Shown: positions 35,301-44,284, numbered from the stretch's first letter. The stretch is DNA of 64,000 nucleotides from Hymenobacter terrenus (GCF_000972495.1 NZ_LATM01000017.1:57064-121063); one strand, 5' to 3'. The notes: generated by a model from the letters alone, not told the origin. Numbers and translations are program-made.

Positions 35301-36524
35301 ATGAAACCGTCTCTCGTTGGAAATCCGCCATTATCATCCTCTACTATTCCTCCCAACGAAACTGCGGCTCCGCATCAGCTAGATGCTGCCCTAGTGTGGC
35401 TGATGGCCATTACCTGCGGGCTGGTAGTGGCCAACATTTATTACAACCAGCCACTGCTCGCCGCCATCGGCCGCACGTTTCACCTGCCGGATAGCAGTGC
35501 CAGCCTGGTGGCTACTGCCACCCAGGTGGGCTACACGCTGGGCATGCTGCTGGTGGTGCCATTGGGCGACAAGCTGGAACGCAAGCGGCTGATAATGTCC
35601 ATGCTGCTAGGTGCGGCCGGCTGCATGGCGCTGGCGGCCTGGGCCCCCAGCTTTGCGGTGCTAGCGAGCGCCAGCGTGCTCCTTGGCATCCTGTCGGCAG
35701 TGCCGCAACTGTTGGTACCCATGGCCGCGCACCTGGCGCCGGAGGAAAGTCGCGGCCGCATCGTGGGGAGAGTGATGAGCGGGCTGCTCATCGGTATTCT
35801 GCTCTCGCGCACGGTGAGTGGCTACGTGGGGCTACACCTGGGCTGGCGGGCCATGTTCGAAATCGGAGCCGGGCTGATGGTACTGCTTGTGGGCCTGCTC
35901 ATCTGGAAACTGCCCACCGACCAGCCCACCTTTACCGGCTCCTACGGCTCACTCATGAAGTCTTTGCTGACCCTCACCCGTGAGCAAGTGCCGCTACAGC
36001 GGGCGGCTTTAGTAGGAGCGAGCCTGTTTGCCGCGTTTAGCGTATTCTGGACTACTCTGACATTTTACCTCGAAGGAGCGCCCTACCACTATGGCAGTGA
36101 TATAGCTGGTTTCTTTGGGTTGATTGGCGCTTCCGGGGCTTTGGCCGCGCCGCTAGCCGGCAAAACTGTTGATACGAAAGGGCCGGACTACACCATCGGA
36201 CTGAGCATCGGGCTGGCGCTGGTAGCCTATGCCATCTTGGGTTTCGGCGGCACCTACATGGCGGGGCTGGTTGTGGGCGTCATCTTGCTGGATGTGGGCG
36301 TGCAGGCCACACATATCTCCAATCAATCGATGGTATTTGCTTTGGTACCCGGGGCCCGCAGCCGACTGAACACGGTATACATGACGGCCTACTTCACGGG
36401 CGGCTCATTGGGCTCCGTGCTGGGCGGGCTGGCCTGGACGCACGGCGGCTGGCCCGGCGTGTGCCTGCTGGGCGCAAGCCTAACCGGGCTCGCTTACCTG
36501 ATTAGTCGCTTCTACCGGATGTAG
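35301..36524 (+). CDS. MFS transporter
   Basis: 407 residues from ATG 35301; the frame is open to 35208, but the upstream part lacks protein character. Twelve membrane segments are visible, with the loop 2-3 motif GDKLERKRLI (MFS motif A variant). The first helix reads LVVANIYYNQPLLAAIG, typical of a group of Bacteroidota and proteobacterial 'MFS transporter' proteins close to drug or sugar exporters. The central loop after TM6 has KSLLTLTREQVPLQ. Monocistronic; the substrate is unknown. Confidence 0.9.
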   Translation: MKPSLVGNPPLSSSTIPPNETAAPHQLDAALVWLMAITCGLVVANIYYNQPLLAAIGRTFHLPDSSASLVATATQVGYTLGMLLVVPLGDKLERKRLIMSMLLGAAGCMALAAWAPSFAVLASASVLLGILSAVPQLLVPMAAHLAPEESRGRIVGRVMSGLLIGILLSRTVSGYVGLHLGWRAMFEIGAGLMVLLVGLLIWKLPTDQPTFTGSYGSLMKSLLTLTREQVPLQRAALVGASLFAAFSVFWTTLTFYLEGAPYHYGSDIAGFFGLIGASGALAAPLAGKTVDTKGPDYTIGLSIGLALVAYAILGFGGTYMAGLVVGVILLDVGVQATHISNQSMVFALVPGARSRLNTVYMTAYFTGGSLGSVLGGLAWTHGGWPGVCLLGASLTGLAYLISRFYRM

Positions 36525-36548
36525 ACAGTCCATTCATACAAGATACAT

Positions 36549-36624
36549 AGCGTCGTTTTCGCGTGGACCCGCCCCCCTCGTCCTAGAAAGGGGCCGGGGG
36601 ACGGGTCCACGCGAAAACGGCGCT
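36549..36624. repeat. Large inverted repeat between convergent genes
   Basis: The outer arms (36549-36571 and 36602-36624) pair over about 22 bp with one mismatch (core CGTTTTCGCGTGGACCCG). The loop is itself C-rich/G-rich (CCCCCCTCG ... GGGGCCGGGGG) and can extend the stem. It lies between the MFS (+) and RfbD-like (-) genes and may serve as terminator for both. It looks like a dispersed repeat rather than a simple terminator. Confidence 0.65.
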
Positions 36625-36638
36625 AACTAGTGAGCCCT

Positions 36639-37502
36639 CTACCGCGCTTCAGCCAGCCGACTGAGGCATACTTGCAGGCTGACGCGCCAGTGCGGAATGG
36701 CCACGCCCAATTGAGTTTTGGCTTTGGTTTTGTCCATCACGGAGTAGGCCGGGCGGGTGGCCTTAGTGGGGTACTCGGCCGTGCGAATGGGCACGGTTCT
36801 TACACTAGTCTGGCTTAGCTCGAAGATGGCCGTGGCGAAATCATACCAGGAAGTCACGCCTTCATTGCTGTAGTGGTAGAGGCCAAACTCCTGGCTTTGG
36901 GTTTCGATGATGGTGAGAATGCAGCCTGCCAAATCGATGGCGTAGGTGGGCGTACCCAATTGGTCCCAGATGATGCGCAATTCATCGCGCTCATGGCCCA
37001 GCTTGAGCATGGTTTTTACGAAGTTATTGGCATATTCAGAATACAGCCAGCTCGTGCGCAGAATAAAAAACTGCTTGGTGTGGGCTGCTATCACCTGCTC
37101 GCCTTCCAGCTTGGTGAGGCCGTAGGCGCTGATGGGCGCCGCCTCATCGGTTTCGAGCAATGGCTCGTTGCCGGTGCCGGCAAAGACGAAGTCAGTCGAA
37201 ATTTGAATGAGAGTTGTGCCGTATTCGCCGCAGAGGCGGGCCAGGTTTTCCACTCCATCCCGGTTGATTTTGCGAGCCAGTTCCAACTCGTCTTCTGCTT
37301 TATCAACGGCTGTGTAGGCAGCGCAGTTGATGCAATACGCTGGCTGATATTGCTCAAAAAGGGACTTGAGTCCGCTTAGGTCCAGAATGTTCGCCTGCTC
37401 CTCGGGTAGAAACTCTAATCCCGTGGTGCCTCTTTCCCGCGCCACATGCGCCAAGCATTGTCCCAATTGCCCGGAGGCGCCAAAAACCAGTACGGTACCC
37501 AT
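36639..37502 (-). CDS. rfbD: dTDP-4-dehydrorhamnose reductase (RfbD-like)
   Basis: 287 residues from ATG 37502 (MGTVLVFGASGQLGQCLAHV); the upstream extension to 37577 overlaps the preceding gene and is rejected. The extended SDR/RmlD fold has the GASGQLGQ nucleotide motif, ISTDFVFAGTG, and the catalytic Tyr-Lys in ISAYGLTKLEGEQVI. It reduces dTDP-4-dehydro-L-rhamnose to dTDP-L-rhamnose for surface polysaccharide. The other rml genes are absent here, so it is either an isolated copy or a related NAD-sugar reductase. It is the last gene of a tight five-gene minus-strand run, 19 bp after the DUF4130 gene. Confidence 0.88.
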   Translation of the reverse strand: MGTVLVFGASGQLGQCLAHVARERGTTGLEFLPEEQANILDLSGLKSLFEQYQPAYCINCAAYTAVDKAEDELELARKINRDGVENLARLCGEYGTTLIQISTDFVFAGTGNEPLLETDEAAPISAYGLTKLEGEQVIAAHTKQFFILRTSWLYSEYANNFVKTMLKLGHERDELRIIWDQLGTPTYAIDLAGCILTIIETQSQEFGLYHYSNEGVTSWYDFATAIFELSQTSVRTVPIRTAEYPTKATRPAYSVMDKTKAKTQLGVAIPHWRVSLQVCLSRLAEAR

Positions 37503-37521
37503 AAAGTATGCTGCGGTTGTG

Positions 37522-38442
37522 TTATTCGAGCCGCAAGTTAGGCTCTGCTGGCGGGCGCTTGTTCTTAATGGGCTCAAAACGCATCTCCCGGGGCTGTTTT
37601 TCGCTCAGGTATTTCCAGTAGCGCAGGGGCATGTGGCGGCGGTGCAGCTTCAGGTTTTTGCGCTCGGGGATGTTGACGTGGTCAAAATAAGCCTGCCACA
37701 ACAGCTTGAACAGTGGCTCCCGCTCATCAAGCACCGTGGCCGATAACCTATTGGCATTCTGAGCCTGGTCCGCCTCAAACTGTACTAAGTCGGTACGCGT
37801 AAGGTCGTAGTATAGGCCGTAATGGCGCCGCCGGTCATAAATCAGCCAGCGTTGGTCGGCGTAGCGCTTGGTAAAATGCGCGGCAATGAGCGGCAGGACG
37901 TCGAAATCGGGGGAAATGGTGGCGTGAAACAGCTCATCGGTGGTTTTCTCGAAGCGCACGAAGGCTTCCATGCGGTGCTTTTCGCGGAACATCTGCTGAG
38001 CCAGACGCTGGATGCGGCGCACGTCCGCATTGGCGTAGTTTTCGGAGATGTCGCGGTCGGTGCGCAGGGCCAAGTCCACGTAGCGGAAAATCAGCAGTTC
38101 CCGTTCCGCATCCTCGCTGAGAAAAACGTGGTAGAGGCGGGTACGGGCCTCCTGGTCCATCGTGCGCAGCAGGCCTTCCCACACGCGGGCAGCTAAGGCT
38201 TCGTTGGTTTCGCAGTGGGCAGACTGAGCGAAAAGGCCAGTCTGGGCGGTAGCCTCGGGCTGAATACTGTTGGGCGCCGCCCGCCAATCATAAACGGTGA
38301 ACAGGACCGTGAGTAAGCCCTCAAACGTGCCATCGTACGTGTAGTCGCGGCGTGCGGCCGTAAGTTCCGGTGCGGGCCGACGAGCAGCGGGTGCCGCAGC
38401 AGTCACCGCAGTAGCATAACGAGTTGGGGTGAGCTTGCTCAT
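37522..38442 (-). CDS. DUF4130 / TIGR03915-type putative DNA metabolism protein
   Basis: 306 residues. Recognisable parts are YTYDGTFEGLLTVLFTVYDW at residue 33, then RIQRLAQQMFREKHRMEAFV, FVRFEKTTDELFHATISPDF and ADQRWLIYDRRRHYGLYYDL. The family is known as the partner of a radical SAM protein (TIGR03916), and in many bacteria it is fused to or adjacent to a uracil-DNA-glycosylase-like domain. Here that domain is missing (the C terminus ends at LRLE). The cognate radical SAM gene lies two genes upstream in the same operon. The first 35 residues are a low-complexity Ala/Pro extension. Biochemical activity is not established. Confidence 0.85.
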   Translation of the reverse strand: MSKLTPTRYATAVTAAAPAARRPAPELTAARRDYTYDGTFEGLLTVLFTVYDWRAAPNSIQPEATAQTGLFAQSAHCETNEALAARVWEGLLRTMDQEARTRLYHVFLSEDAERELLIFRYVDLALRTDRDISENYANADVRRIQRLAQQMFREKHRMEAFVRFEKTTDELFHATISPDFDVLPLIAAHFTKRYADQRWLIYDRRRHYGLYYDLTRTDLVQFEADQAQNANRLSATVLDEREPLFKLLWQAYFDHVNIPERKNLKLHRRHMPLRYWKYLSEKQPREMRFEPIKNKRPPAEPNLRLE

Positions 38443-38448
38443 AAAAGC

Positions 38449-39306
38449 TTAGGACAAAAACGCCAGCAACAACTTATTTACAGCCGCCGCTGCTTCATGC
38501 TGGACCCAGTGCGTAGTCGGCAGATAGGTAAGCTGGCCGCCATCGCAATAAGCTAGGCTTTCGCGGGCTAGCTCACGTTTTAAGAAGGCATCGTTTTCGC
38601 CCCAAATGATATGGATAGGAATCTTTATCCGGCCCGTTGCCCCCAGCCGCCTTCCAAAGCGAACCGCCGCCCGGTACCAGTTTATCATGCTGCGCATGGC
38701 CCGCGGCTGCGTCCATGCCTCTTTATACCGAGCTAAATCAGCATCGCTAAATGTACCCTTGCGGCTGGTGCCGCGCAGCAACCGCCGGCCCAGCCACCAC
38801 CCACGCAGGCGAACCAGCACCTCGGGCAGCCATGGTAGCTGAAAGAAGAAAACATACCAGCTCCGCAGCAACTGACCTGGCTTGCGAAGTAGCGCCGGAC
38901 CAAATACCTGGGGGTGCGGCACGTTCAGAACGGCAGCTTGCCGGATGCGGCCGGGATAATGCGCGGCTAAGTGCCAAGTCACCGCAGCGCCCCAGTCGTG
39001 GCCAACTACGGCGGCCGTCGCGTGGCCGGCGGCGTCAATCAGCCCAATAATGTCCGCGGCGAGGTGGTCGATGGTGTAGTCGCGCACGCGCCGGGGCTTA
39101 TCGCTGAGGTTGTAGCCGCGCTGGTCGGGCACCCAGACGCGAAATCCGGCATCGGCCAATGCCGAAATCTGGTGCCGCCAGCCGTACCAAAACTCCGGGA
39201 AGCCGTGTAGTAGAATTACCAGCGGGCCATCAAGGGGCCCGCATTGCACCACGTGCAGGTGCAGGCCGTTGGTAGGCACGCGGTGGTGTTCGAGAGCATA
39301 GGACAT
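38449..39306 (-). CDS. Alpha/beta hydrolase, epoxide-hydrolase-like
   Basis: 285 residues from ATG 39306 (MSYALEHHRVPTNGL). The oxyanion motif HGFPEFWYGWRHQ and nucleophile elbow VGHDWGAAV (Asp nucleophile) are hallmarks of soluble epoxide hydrolases and haloalkane dehalogenases; HGFPE favours epoxide hydrolase. The acid and His are in WGENDAFL and PTTHWVQHE. It ends 6 bp before the DUF4130 start, so the two are translationally close. Its presence between the two partners of a DNA-repair-like module is unusual. A detoxifying role for epoxides is inferred only from the family. Confidence 0.88.
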   Translation of the reverse strand: MSYALEHHRVPTNGLHLHVVQCGPLDGPLVILLHGFPEFWYGWRHQISALADAGFRVWVPDQRGYNLSDKPRRVRDYTIDHLAADIIGLIDAAGHATAAVVGHDWGAAVTWHLAAHYPGRIRQAAVLNVPHPQVFGPALLRKPGQLLRSWYVFFFQLPWLPEVLVRLRGWWLGRRLLRGTSRKGTFSDADLARYKEAWTQPRAMRSMINWYRAAVRFGRRLGATGRIKIPIHIIWGENDAFLKRELARESLAYCDGGQLTYLPTTHWVQHEAAAAVNKLLLAFLS

Positions 39307-39399
39307 ACCTGGCTGTATCGGCCAGGCCGCGCAGAAGTTGCGCACGAGGTAAAAGGCAGAACAATTAAACGGACGCCTCAGTACCTGGGCCAGATCCCC

Positions 39400-39660
39400 T
39401 TATGCTGCCTGCTGGGTATCCTGGCTGGCGCGGGCCTGGGCGCGGGCATCGTCGTGCAGCTGGCGCACCAACGGCATTAGTTCGCTGATGCGGCAGCAGC
39501 ACGAGAGACGGGCTACTTTATCAGACTGGGCCGGGCGCAACGGCTGGGCTTGACGGTGAATGATTTTCATGACGGAAAAGAAAATTTCTTCTTGCACACC
39601 GCCCAGGCTGCTCTTCCGCAGCGAAGGTTGGCCATTCGAGAAAAAGGACTCGTGAAACAT
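39400..39660 (-). CDS. Small hypothetical protein in the radical SAM operon
   Basis: 86 codons from ATG 39660, overlapping the 3' end region of the radical SAM gene by nothing or a few bases. Basic and helical (MKIIHRQAQPLRPAQSDKVA) with a CCCR cluster in the middle (RLSCCCRISELMPLVRQLHD). I recognise no family. It could be non-coding. Gene position in a compact operon is the main support. Confidence 0.4.
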   Translation of the reverse strand: MFHESFFSNGQPSLRKSSLGGVQEEIFFSVMKIIHRQAQPLRPAQSDKVARLSCCCRISELMPLVRQLHDDARAQARASQDTQQAA

Positions 39661-39664
39661 TTGA

Positions 39665-40933
39665 TTAAGAGGCTTGGGCAAATAAATCGAGTTGCTGGGT
39701 AACGAGGGCCGAGCGCACCGAACCGGCTCCGAAAAGAATCTGACGGCGCACCTGCTGCTCGCTCAGCTCCCCGAGGGCGGGCTGGTACTCGCCCTGGCAG
39801 GTGAGGAAATATTTGGCCCGCTTCAGCACCACACCCAGTTGGCGCAGGGTTTCCATGTTGAGGCTGGCGAAGCGGCGGGCGGCTACAATGCGCTTGGCCG
39901 AGCGGGCACCCACGCCGGGAATACGCAGTATCATTTCGTAATCGGCCGTGTTCACGTCCACCGGAAATACGTGGCGATTACGCAAAGCCCAGGCTAGTTT
40001 GGGGTCGATTTCAAGGTCGAGGTGCGGGTGCGCGGGGTCGAGAATTTCATCGGCCTGGAAGCCGTAGAAGCGCATCAGCCAATCGGTTTGGTACAAGCGG
40101 TGCTCTCGAATGACGGGCGGCTGCGTGACCTGCGGCAGGCGGGCGTCGTCCGTCACGGGGATGTAGCCGGAGTAGTAAACCCGTTTCAGCCCGTAGCCTT
40201 GATAGAGCGAGTCGGTGAGCTTGATAATCTGTAGGTCCGTCTCGGCGCTGGCCCCCACAATGAGCTGGGTAGTCTGCCCGGCCGTTGCGAAGGCGGGCAC
40301 TTTTTTGAACAGCGCCTTCTCTTCTTTATTTTGAATAATATTGTCCCGAATCTGGCTCATCGGGGTCAGAATTTCCTGGTAGTTTTTTTCCGGGGCCAGC
40401 GTGGTCAGGGCCAGCTCCGAAGGCAGCTCAATGTTTACACTGAGACGGTCGGCGTAGAGGCCAGCTTCCTGAATAAGCTCCTCAGAGGCCCCGGGAATGG
40501 TTTTGACGTGGATGTAACCGTTGAATTTGTGCTCGGTGCGCAGCTTTTTCACAATACGCACCAGCCGCTCCATGGTATAATCCGGACTGGAAAAGATGCC
40601 GGAACTCAGAAACAGACCCTCGATGTAGTTACGACGGTAGAAGTTGATAGTCAGGTCTACCACCTCGTCCACGGTGAAAGCGGCACGCTTCACGTCGTTC
40701 GAGCGGCGCGAGACACAGTAGGCACAGTCAAAAATGCAGTGGTTAGTCAACAAAATTTTCAGCAGGCTCACGCAACGACCGTCTTCGGTATAGCTATGGC
40801 AGATGCCCATGCCCTCAGCATTGCCGAGGCCTTTGTTTTCATTTTTGCGCTTGCCGCCGCTGCTGCTGCACGAAGCATCGTACTTCGCGGCATCGGCTAA
40901 TATGCTTAGTTTCTCTTGAATGCGCTCGTTCAT
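39665..40933 (-). CDS. Putative DNA modification/repair radical SAM protein (TIGR03916 type)
   Basis: 422 residues. The radical SAM cluster motif is NHCIFDCAYC (Cys66, Cys70, Cys73), preceded by a Cys-containing N-terminal segment (GICHSYTEDGRC) that may hold a second site. The core barrel continues (LFLSSGIFSSPDYTMERLVR). The C-terminal helix-hairpin-helix DNA-binding element reads LRIPGVGARSAKRIVAARRF. The combination of rSAM plus HhH and linkage to DUF4130 defines a predicted nucleic-acid modification or repair system. It is first in the five-gene operon. The reaction is not known; a base-modifying or lesion-repair role is inferred. Confidence 0.9.
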   Translation of the reverse strand: MNERIQEKLSILADAAKYDASCSSSGGKRKNENKGLGNAEGMGICHSYTEDGRCVSLLKILLTNHCIFDCAYCVSRRSNDVKRAAFTVDEVVDLTINFYRRNYIEGLFLSSGIFSSPDYTMERLVRIVKKLRTEHKFNGYIHVKTIPGASEELIQEAGLYADRLSVNIELPSELALTTLAPEKNYQEILTPMSQIRDNIIQNKEEKALFKKVPAFATAGQTTQLIVGASAETDLQIIKLTDSLYQGYGLKRVYYSGYIPVTDDARLPQVTQPPVIREHRLYQTDWLMRFYGFQADEILDPAHPHLDLEIDPKLAWALRNRHVFPVDVNTADYEMILRIPGVGARSAKRIVAARRFASLNMETLRQLGVVLKRAKYFLTCQGEYQPALGELSEQQVRRQILFGAGSVRSALVTQQLDLFAQAS

Positions 40934-41275
40934 GAGGAAGGGCTTGCTTTCGGGCTTAAAAGTAATGAACAGCGGCCAAATAGGCGCAATGTATTAAGCT
41001 AATTTTTTTAGAAATAGTTTCTCCTGGCCGTAGTTTAGCGTGGAGCGTGTAAGGGCCGGCCAAGTGGTAAGGTGAGTTCGCAACCCATGGCCGCAGTGCG
41101 GTAATTAGCCCCAGCCATAAACTAGGGCGCTAACGCAGTTTTGCCGGATGGCTGCGCCGCGGTGAGTGGCAGATACACCTCACTGCTCAGCCGGTCCTCA
41201 CGCGCTCCGTGCTAAACCGCGGCGAGTGTGTTTTTTGCAGGCTCCTTTTTGTAATTTGCAGCGTTGCGCCCTGAT
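40934..41275. other. Divergent intergenic region
   Basis: 342 bp between the radical SAM gene (-) and the BamA-type gene (+). It should hold both promoters. I see an AT-rich patch near 40995-41020 (CTAATTTTTTTAGAAAT) but no convincing consensus promoter, small gene or RNA. Confidence 0.4.
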
Positions 41276-43240
41276 ATGAGCTTTCGTGGTTGGTTACTGT
41301 TAGTGATTGTTTCGCTTGTCCCGCTGGTCTGGCCAGTGCGGGCGCAGACGTTTGACCCGCGCCTGGCGGTACCACCAGATTCTCTGAACGCGAACCTGGA
41401 AACGCTGCCCCAGCGCCCCGACTCACTACGCCAGCGCTTCGATGAAGCCCGCCTGATAACCCGGCTCAAGGCTTACTCGCGGCGTAAAACCATTGTTGGA
41501 CGGGCGGCCTCGGCACTGTTCAGGTTCACGCAGCGTCAAGACGAGCAGGCTGGCCTTGATGCCGTGTTGCTGGACCGGCAGTTTGACCGGCACAACTTTA
41601 AAATCGTGCGTCGAATCGAAATCCGTAGGTTGGACGCTTTTGGCTACAGCCTCACCGACTCGACCCGACGGCCGCGCACCTTCCTGGAAAAGTCGGGTAA
41701 CGCACTGCACATTAAGACGACCCGCTCGCGCATTCGGCAGGTGCTGCTGTTCCGGCCGGGCCGGGCCCTGGAGCCCCAGGCCCTGGCCGAATCGGAACGC
41801 CTGTTGCGTCAAACCCCTGAAATTCTGGATGCTCGTGTGCTGGTAAACGAAGTTACGACCACCCGCGACAGCGTGGATATTGAGGTGCTCACTACCGACG
41901 TGTTCAGCATTAGGGGCGGCTATGAGGTGGGGTCGGCTACGGCGGGCCGTATCTCATTTGGCGACGACAACTTTCTCGGCCAGGGTCACCAGTTGCGAAA
42001 CTCTTACCGATACGGACGGAATTTGAGCTCAAATTCTAACGAGAGGCCCCAACAATGGTCATACGAAGGCAGATACACGGCTCCGTTTCGTCATTTTGTG
42101 TATGCCCAGGCCCGTTACCGCAACGAATACAACTACCGGTCGGGGGGAGTGTCGGTGCAGCGGGACTTTTACTCACCCAGCGCCCACTACGCGGGGGCAC
42201 TCAACCTGAACAGCTATGACTTGAACGTGACGCTGAAAGCCCCGCCGGAGGGGGAGCCCTACATCTATTATCCGCTGAGGTACACGGTGCAGGACGTTTG
42301 GGTGGGGAGGGCTCTACGCCTACGCTCCTACGACTTAGGCTATGAAAACCCCGGGCGCATTATCGTATCTGCCCGCGTTCTCAATACCGCCTACGGTGCC
42401 ATTCCCAATCCCAGCCCCATCACCATACCCGATTATAAAAACGAGTACCGCAACGGCATGCTGCTACTGGGCACAGTGGGCTACTCCGTGCGCCGTTACT
42501 ACAAGGACCGGTACCTGTTCGGCTTTGGCCGCACCGAGGACATCCCTACCGGTACACTGGTTAGCTTCACGGGCGGCTATGAGACGAATAGTGCCATGCC
42601 GCGCCGTTACTTTGATGTGCGCCTGGCGACAGCCAATTTCAGCACGCGCAGCGGGTACTTATACGCTGCAGTCGCTCTGGGCTCGTATCAATTGATGAAC
42701 AAGAAGCGCAGGTGGGAGCAGGGGCTGCTTACTACCGAACTGACCTCGTTTACCAAGCTTTACCACTTTGGCAACTGGCAGTACCGGCACTTTCTTAGCA
42801 GCAAGGGCACCATTGGCCTAAAACGCCGGCCGGGCGATTTGCTCCAGGGCATTACCAACGACCGGGGCCTGCGGGGCTTCTCTCCGGCTCAGCCTATTTT
42901 GGCAACCAGCCGCTTCACACTCAACTACGAAACCACTCTTTTCACGCCCTTATCGCTGCTAGGCTTCCGCTTGGCGGGCATCGCCTTTGCCGATGCCGCC
43001 TGGGTGAGCGACAAGCCCCGTGGCGGCCCTCCCTTTCGCAACTCGCCCTACACCGGGTTCGGACTGGGTCTGCGCTTCCGCAACGAGTTCACGGCTCTGC
43101 GCACTTTCCAGATACTGGTTGGCTACTACCCGCGCGGCCTGAACGCTGCCAATGGCGTACGCTTGTTTGAATCGAGCCGGGAAACGGTCACCTTTAATGA
43201 TTTTGGGCTGGGCCAGCCTGGCACGGGAGTGTACCAGTGA
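41276..43240 (+). CDS. BamA/TamA family outer-membrane protein
   Basis: 654 residues from ATG 41276 (MSFRGWLLLVIVSLVPLVWP, signal peptide; the four extra upstream codons are unlikely). After cleavage near RAQ, a POTRA-like domain (FRPGRALEPQALAESERLLR, then QTPEILDARVLVNEV) is followed by a 16-strand Omp85-type barrel rich in alternating aromatic strands. The family inserts beta-barrel proteins or exports to the surface; a single POTRA suggests a specialised paralogue, not the essential BamA (usually 5 POTRAs). Monocistronic. The barrel ends without the usual Phe terminus (PGTGVYQ), which is odd and may reflect a different closing strand. Confidence 0.82.
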   Translation: MSFRGWLLLVIVSLVPLVWPVRAQTFDPRLAVPPDSLNANLETLPQRPDSLRQRFDEARLITRLKAYSRRKTIVGRAASALFRFTQRQDEQAGLDAVLLDRQFDRHNFKIVRRIEIRRLDAFGYSLTDSTRRPRTFLEKSGNALHIKTTRSRIRQVLLFRPGRALEPQALAESERLLRQTPEILDARVLVNEVTTTRDSVDIEVLTTDVFSIRGGYEVGSATAGRISFGDDNFLGQGHQLRNSYRYGRNLSSNSNERPQQWSYEGRYTAPFRHFVYAQARYRNEYNYRSGGVSVQRDFYSPSAHYAGALNLNSYDLNVTLKAPPEGEPYIYYPLRYTVQDVWVGRALRLRSYDLGYENPGRIIVSARVLNTAYGAIPNPSPITIPDYKNEYRNGMLLLGTVGYSVRRYYKDRYLFGFGRTEDIPTGTLVSFTGGYETNSAMPRRYFDVRLATANFSTRSGYLYAAVALGSYQLMNKKRRWEQGLLTTELTSFTKLYHFGNWQYRHFLSSKGTIGLKRRPGDLLQGITNDRGLRGFSPAQPILATSRFTLNYETTLFTPLSLLGFRLAGIAFADAAWVSDKPRGGPPFRNSPYTGFGLGLRFRNEFTALRTFQILVGYYPRGLNAANGVRLFESSRETVTFNDFGLGQPGTGVYQ

Positions 43241-43403
43241 GGTAGCGCGTAAAGCGTTTTACTGCGCTGGAAGCGCTCAATGCCTTACGGAGCAAAGGCT
43301 CCGCGCTACAGACTACCGTTGTGTACGATGCCTCGCGGAGCTAAGCTTTACGCTATAACCCTACGTTGCACTCAATGCTCACGGAGCAAAAAGAAAGGCT
43401 GCG
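43241..43403. repeat. Family B REP-like palindromes
   Basis: ACGGAGCAAAGGCTCCGCGC (43288-43307, extending to CTAC at 43311), CTCGCGGAGCTAAGCTTTACG near 43331-43351 in shortened form, and CACGGAGCAAAAAGAAAGGC near 43381 are related to the GCAGC-AAAG-GCTGC units in the efflux operon (14300-14424). They fill the gap between the BamA-type (+) and TonB-like (-) genes. Confidence 0.6.
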
Positions 43404-43904
43404 CTACCGCTCTATAGTGAAGGAGATGGGTACGGTGCAGGATACGCGGACTGGCTGGCCGTTTACGCGGCCGGGCTCCCAGGGCGGCATTAGCCACACG
43501 AGGCGCAGGGCTTCGTCGTTGAGCCCACTGCCGGGACCACTGACGACGTGCGCATCCTGCACCTTGCCGGTGGCGTCGAGTATGAAGTTGACGAACACTT
43601 TCCCGGAGACGCGCTGTTGCAAGGCCCGCTGCGGATAGCGAATGGACTTACTCAGGTAGGCCATAAAGGCTTTGTCGCCGCCCACAAAATGCGGAAGTAC
43701 TTCGGGGTTGATATACACCGAATCCGGCTTCACAAGGAGTGCAGGCAGAGAGGCTGCGCTAAGCGGATGAGCGGGCGCGGTGGTGACACTTGTGTCGGCG
43801 GGCGTGATACTTTGGTCGGCTTGCAAGAGGCTTTGGCCATTGGCTGCCGCCCCCATTAGAAGAAGGGACGCGAGCAACGCATGCAGGCGTAATGAATGGA
43901 GCAC
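43404..43904 (-). CDS. Energy transducer TonB C-terminal domain protein
   Basis: 166 residues: signal peptide (LLASLLLMGAAANGQS), a Thr/Ala/Pro linker, then the TonB C-terminal fold (YLSKSIRYPQRALQQRVSGK, VFVNFILDATGKVQDAHVVS, then EALRLVWLMPPWEPGRVNGQ). The standard TonB membrane anchor and long Pro-rich periplasmic arm are replaced by a cleavable signal, a common secreted 'TonB-box' paralogue in Bacteroidota. It may not energise receptors directly. Monocistronic. Confidence 0.85.
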   Translation of the reverse strand: MLHSLRLHALLASLLLMGAAANGQSLLQADQSITPADTSVTTAPAHPLSAASLPALLVKPDSVYINPEVLPHFVGGDKAFMAYLSKSIRYPQRALQQRVSGKVFVNFILDATGKVQDAHVVSGPGSGLNDEALRLVWLMPPWEPGRVNGQPVRVSCTVPISFTIER

Positions 43905-44233
43905 TTTAAAAAGAGCGTAAGATGAAAGATTAGAGGGTAGTAGAAGAAGATTAGTAGCGCGAGAAATTTCCTAGGCAAATAACAGATATTATTCAGCAAG
44001 CAGGTTTTGTTAAATTGTTCTTTTTTAATAATATTTAAATACCAATACCATATTGATCAATAGCGTTAAATACACTCTGCAATTCAGCAAAAACTCATTG
44101 ATGGCGCAATATAGCTCATAAAAAGGCCCTTTATATGTCTTATCTATTTGTTGATTTGTACTTACTAGTCCCTTTACTCAACGATAATCTTGAGGGTTTT
44201 ATTTAATAATACTAATAGTACCCTTAGATTCTA
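43905..44233. other. AT-rich gene-free interval before the ars cluster
   Basis: About 330 bp of markedly AT-rich DNA (for example GTTAAATTGTTC then TTTTTTAATAATATTTAAAT, near 44011-44040). No gene or RNA is recognised. Together with the ars promoter it marks the left edge of the arsenic cluster. Confidence 0.45.
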
Positions 44234-44264
44234 TTGCTCGTCCGTTCAGTCATTCATACTTTTA
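44234..44264 (+). promoter_or_regulatory. Bacteroidota-type promoter of the ars cluster
   Basis: TTG (44234-44236), 20-bp spacer, then TACTTTTA (44257-44264), one mismatch from TAnnTTTG. A start site near 44271 would fall inside the ArsR operator candidate. Confidence 0.55.
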
Positions 44265-44284
44265 TAATCGTAAATCGACGATAA
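44264..44284. promoter_or_regulatory. Candidate ArsR operator
   Basis: ATCGT (44267-44271), AAATCG, ACGAT (44278-44282) is an inverted repeat 19-34 bp before the arsR ATG, overlapping the predicted start of transcription. This arrangement fits autorepression by ArsR. Confidence 0.5.
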
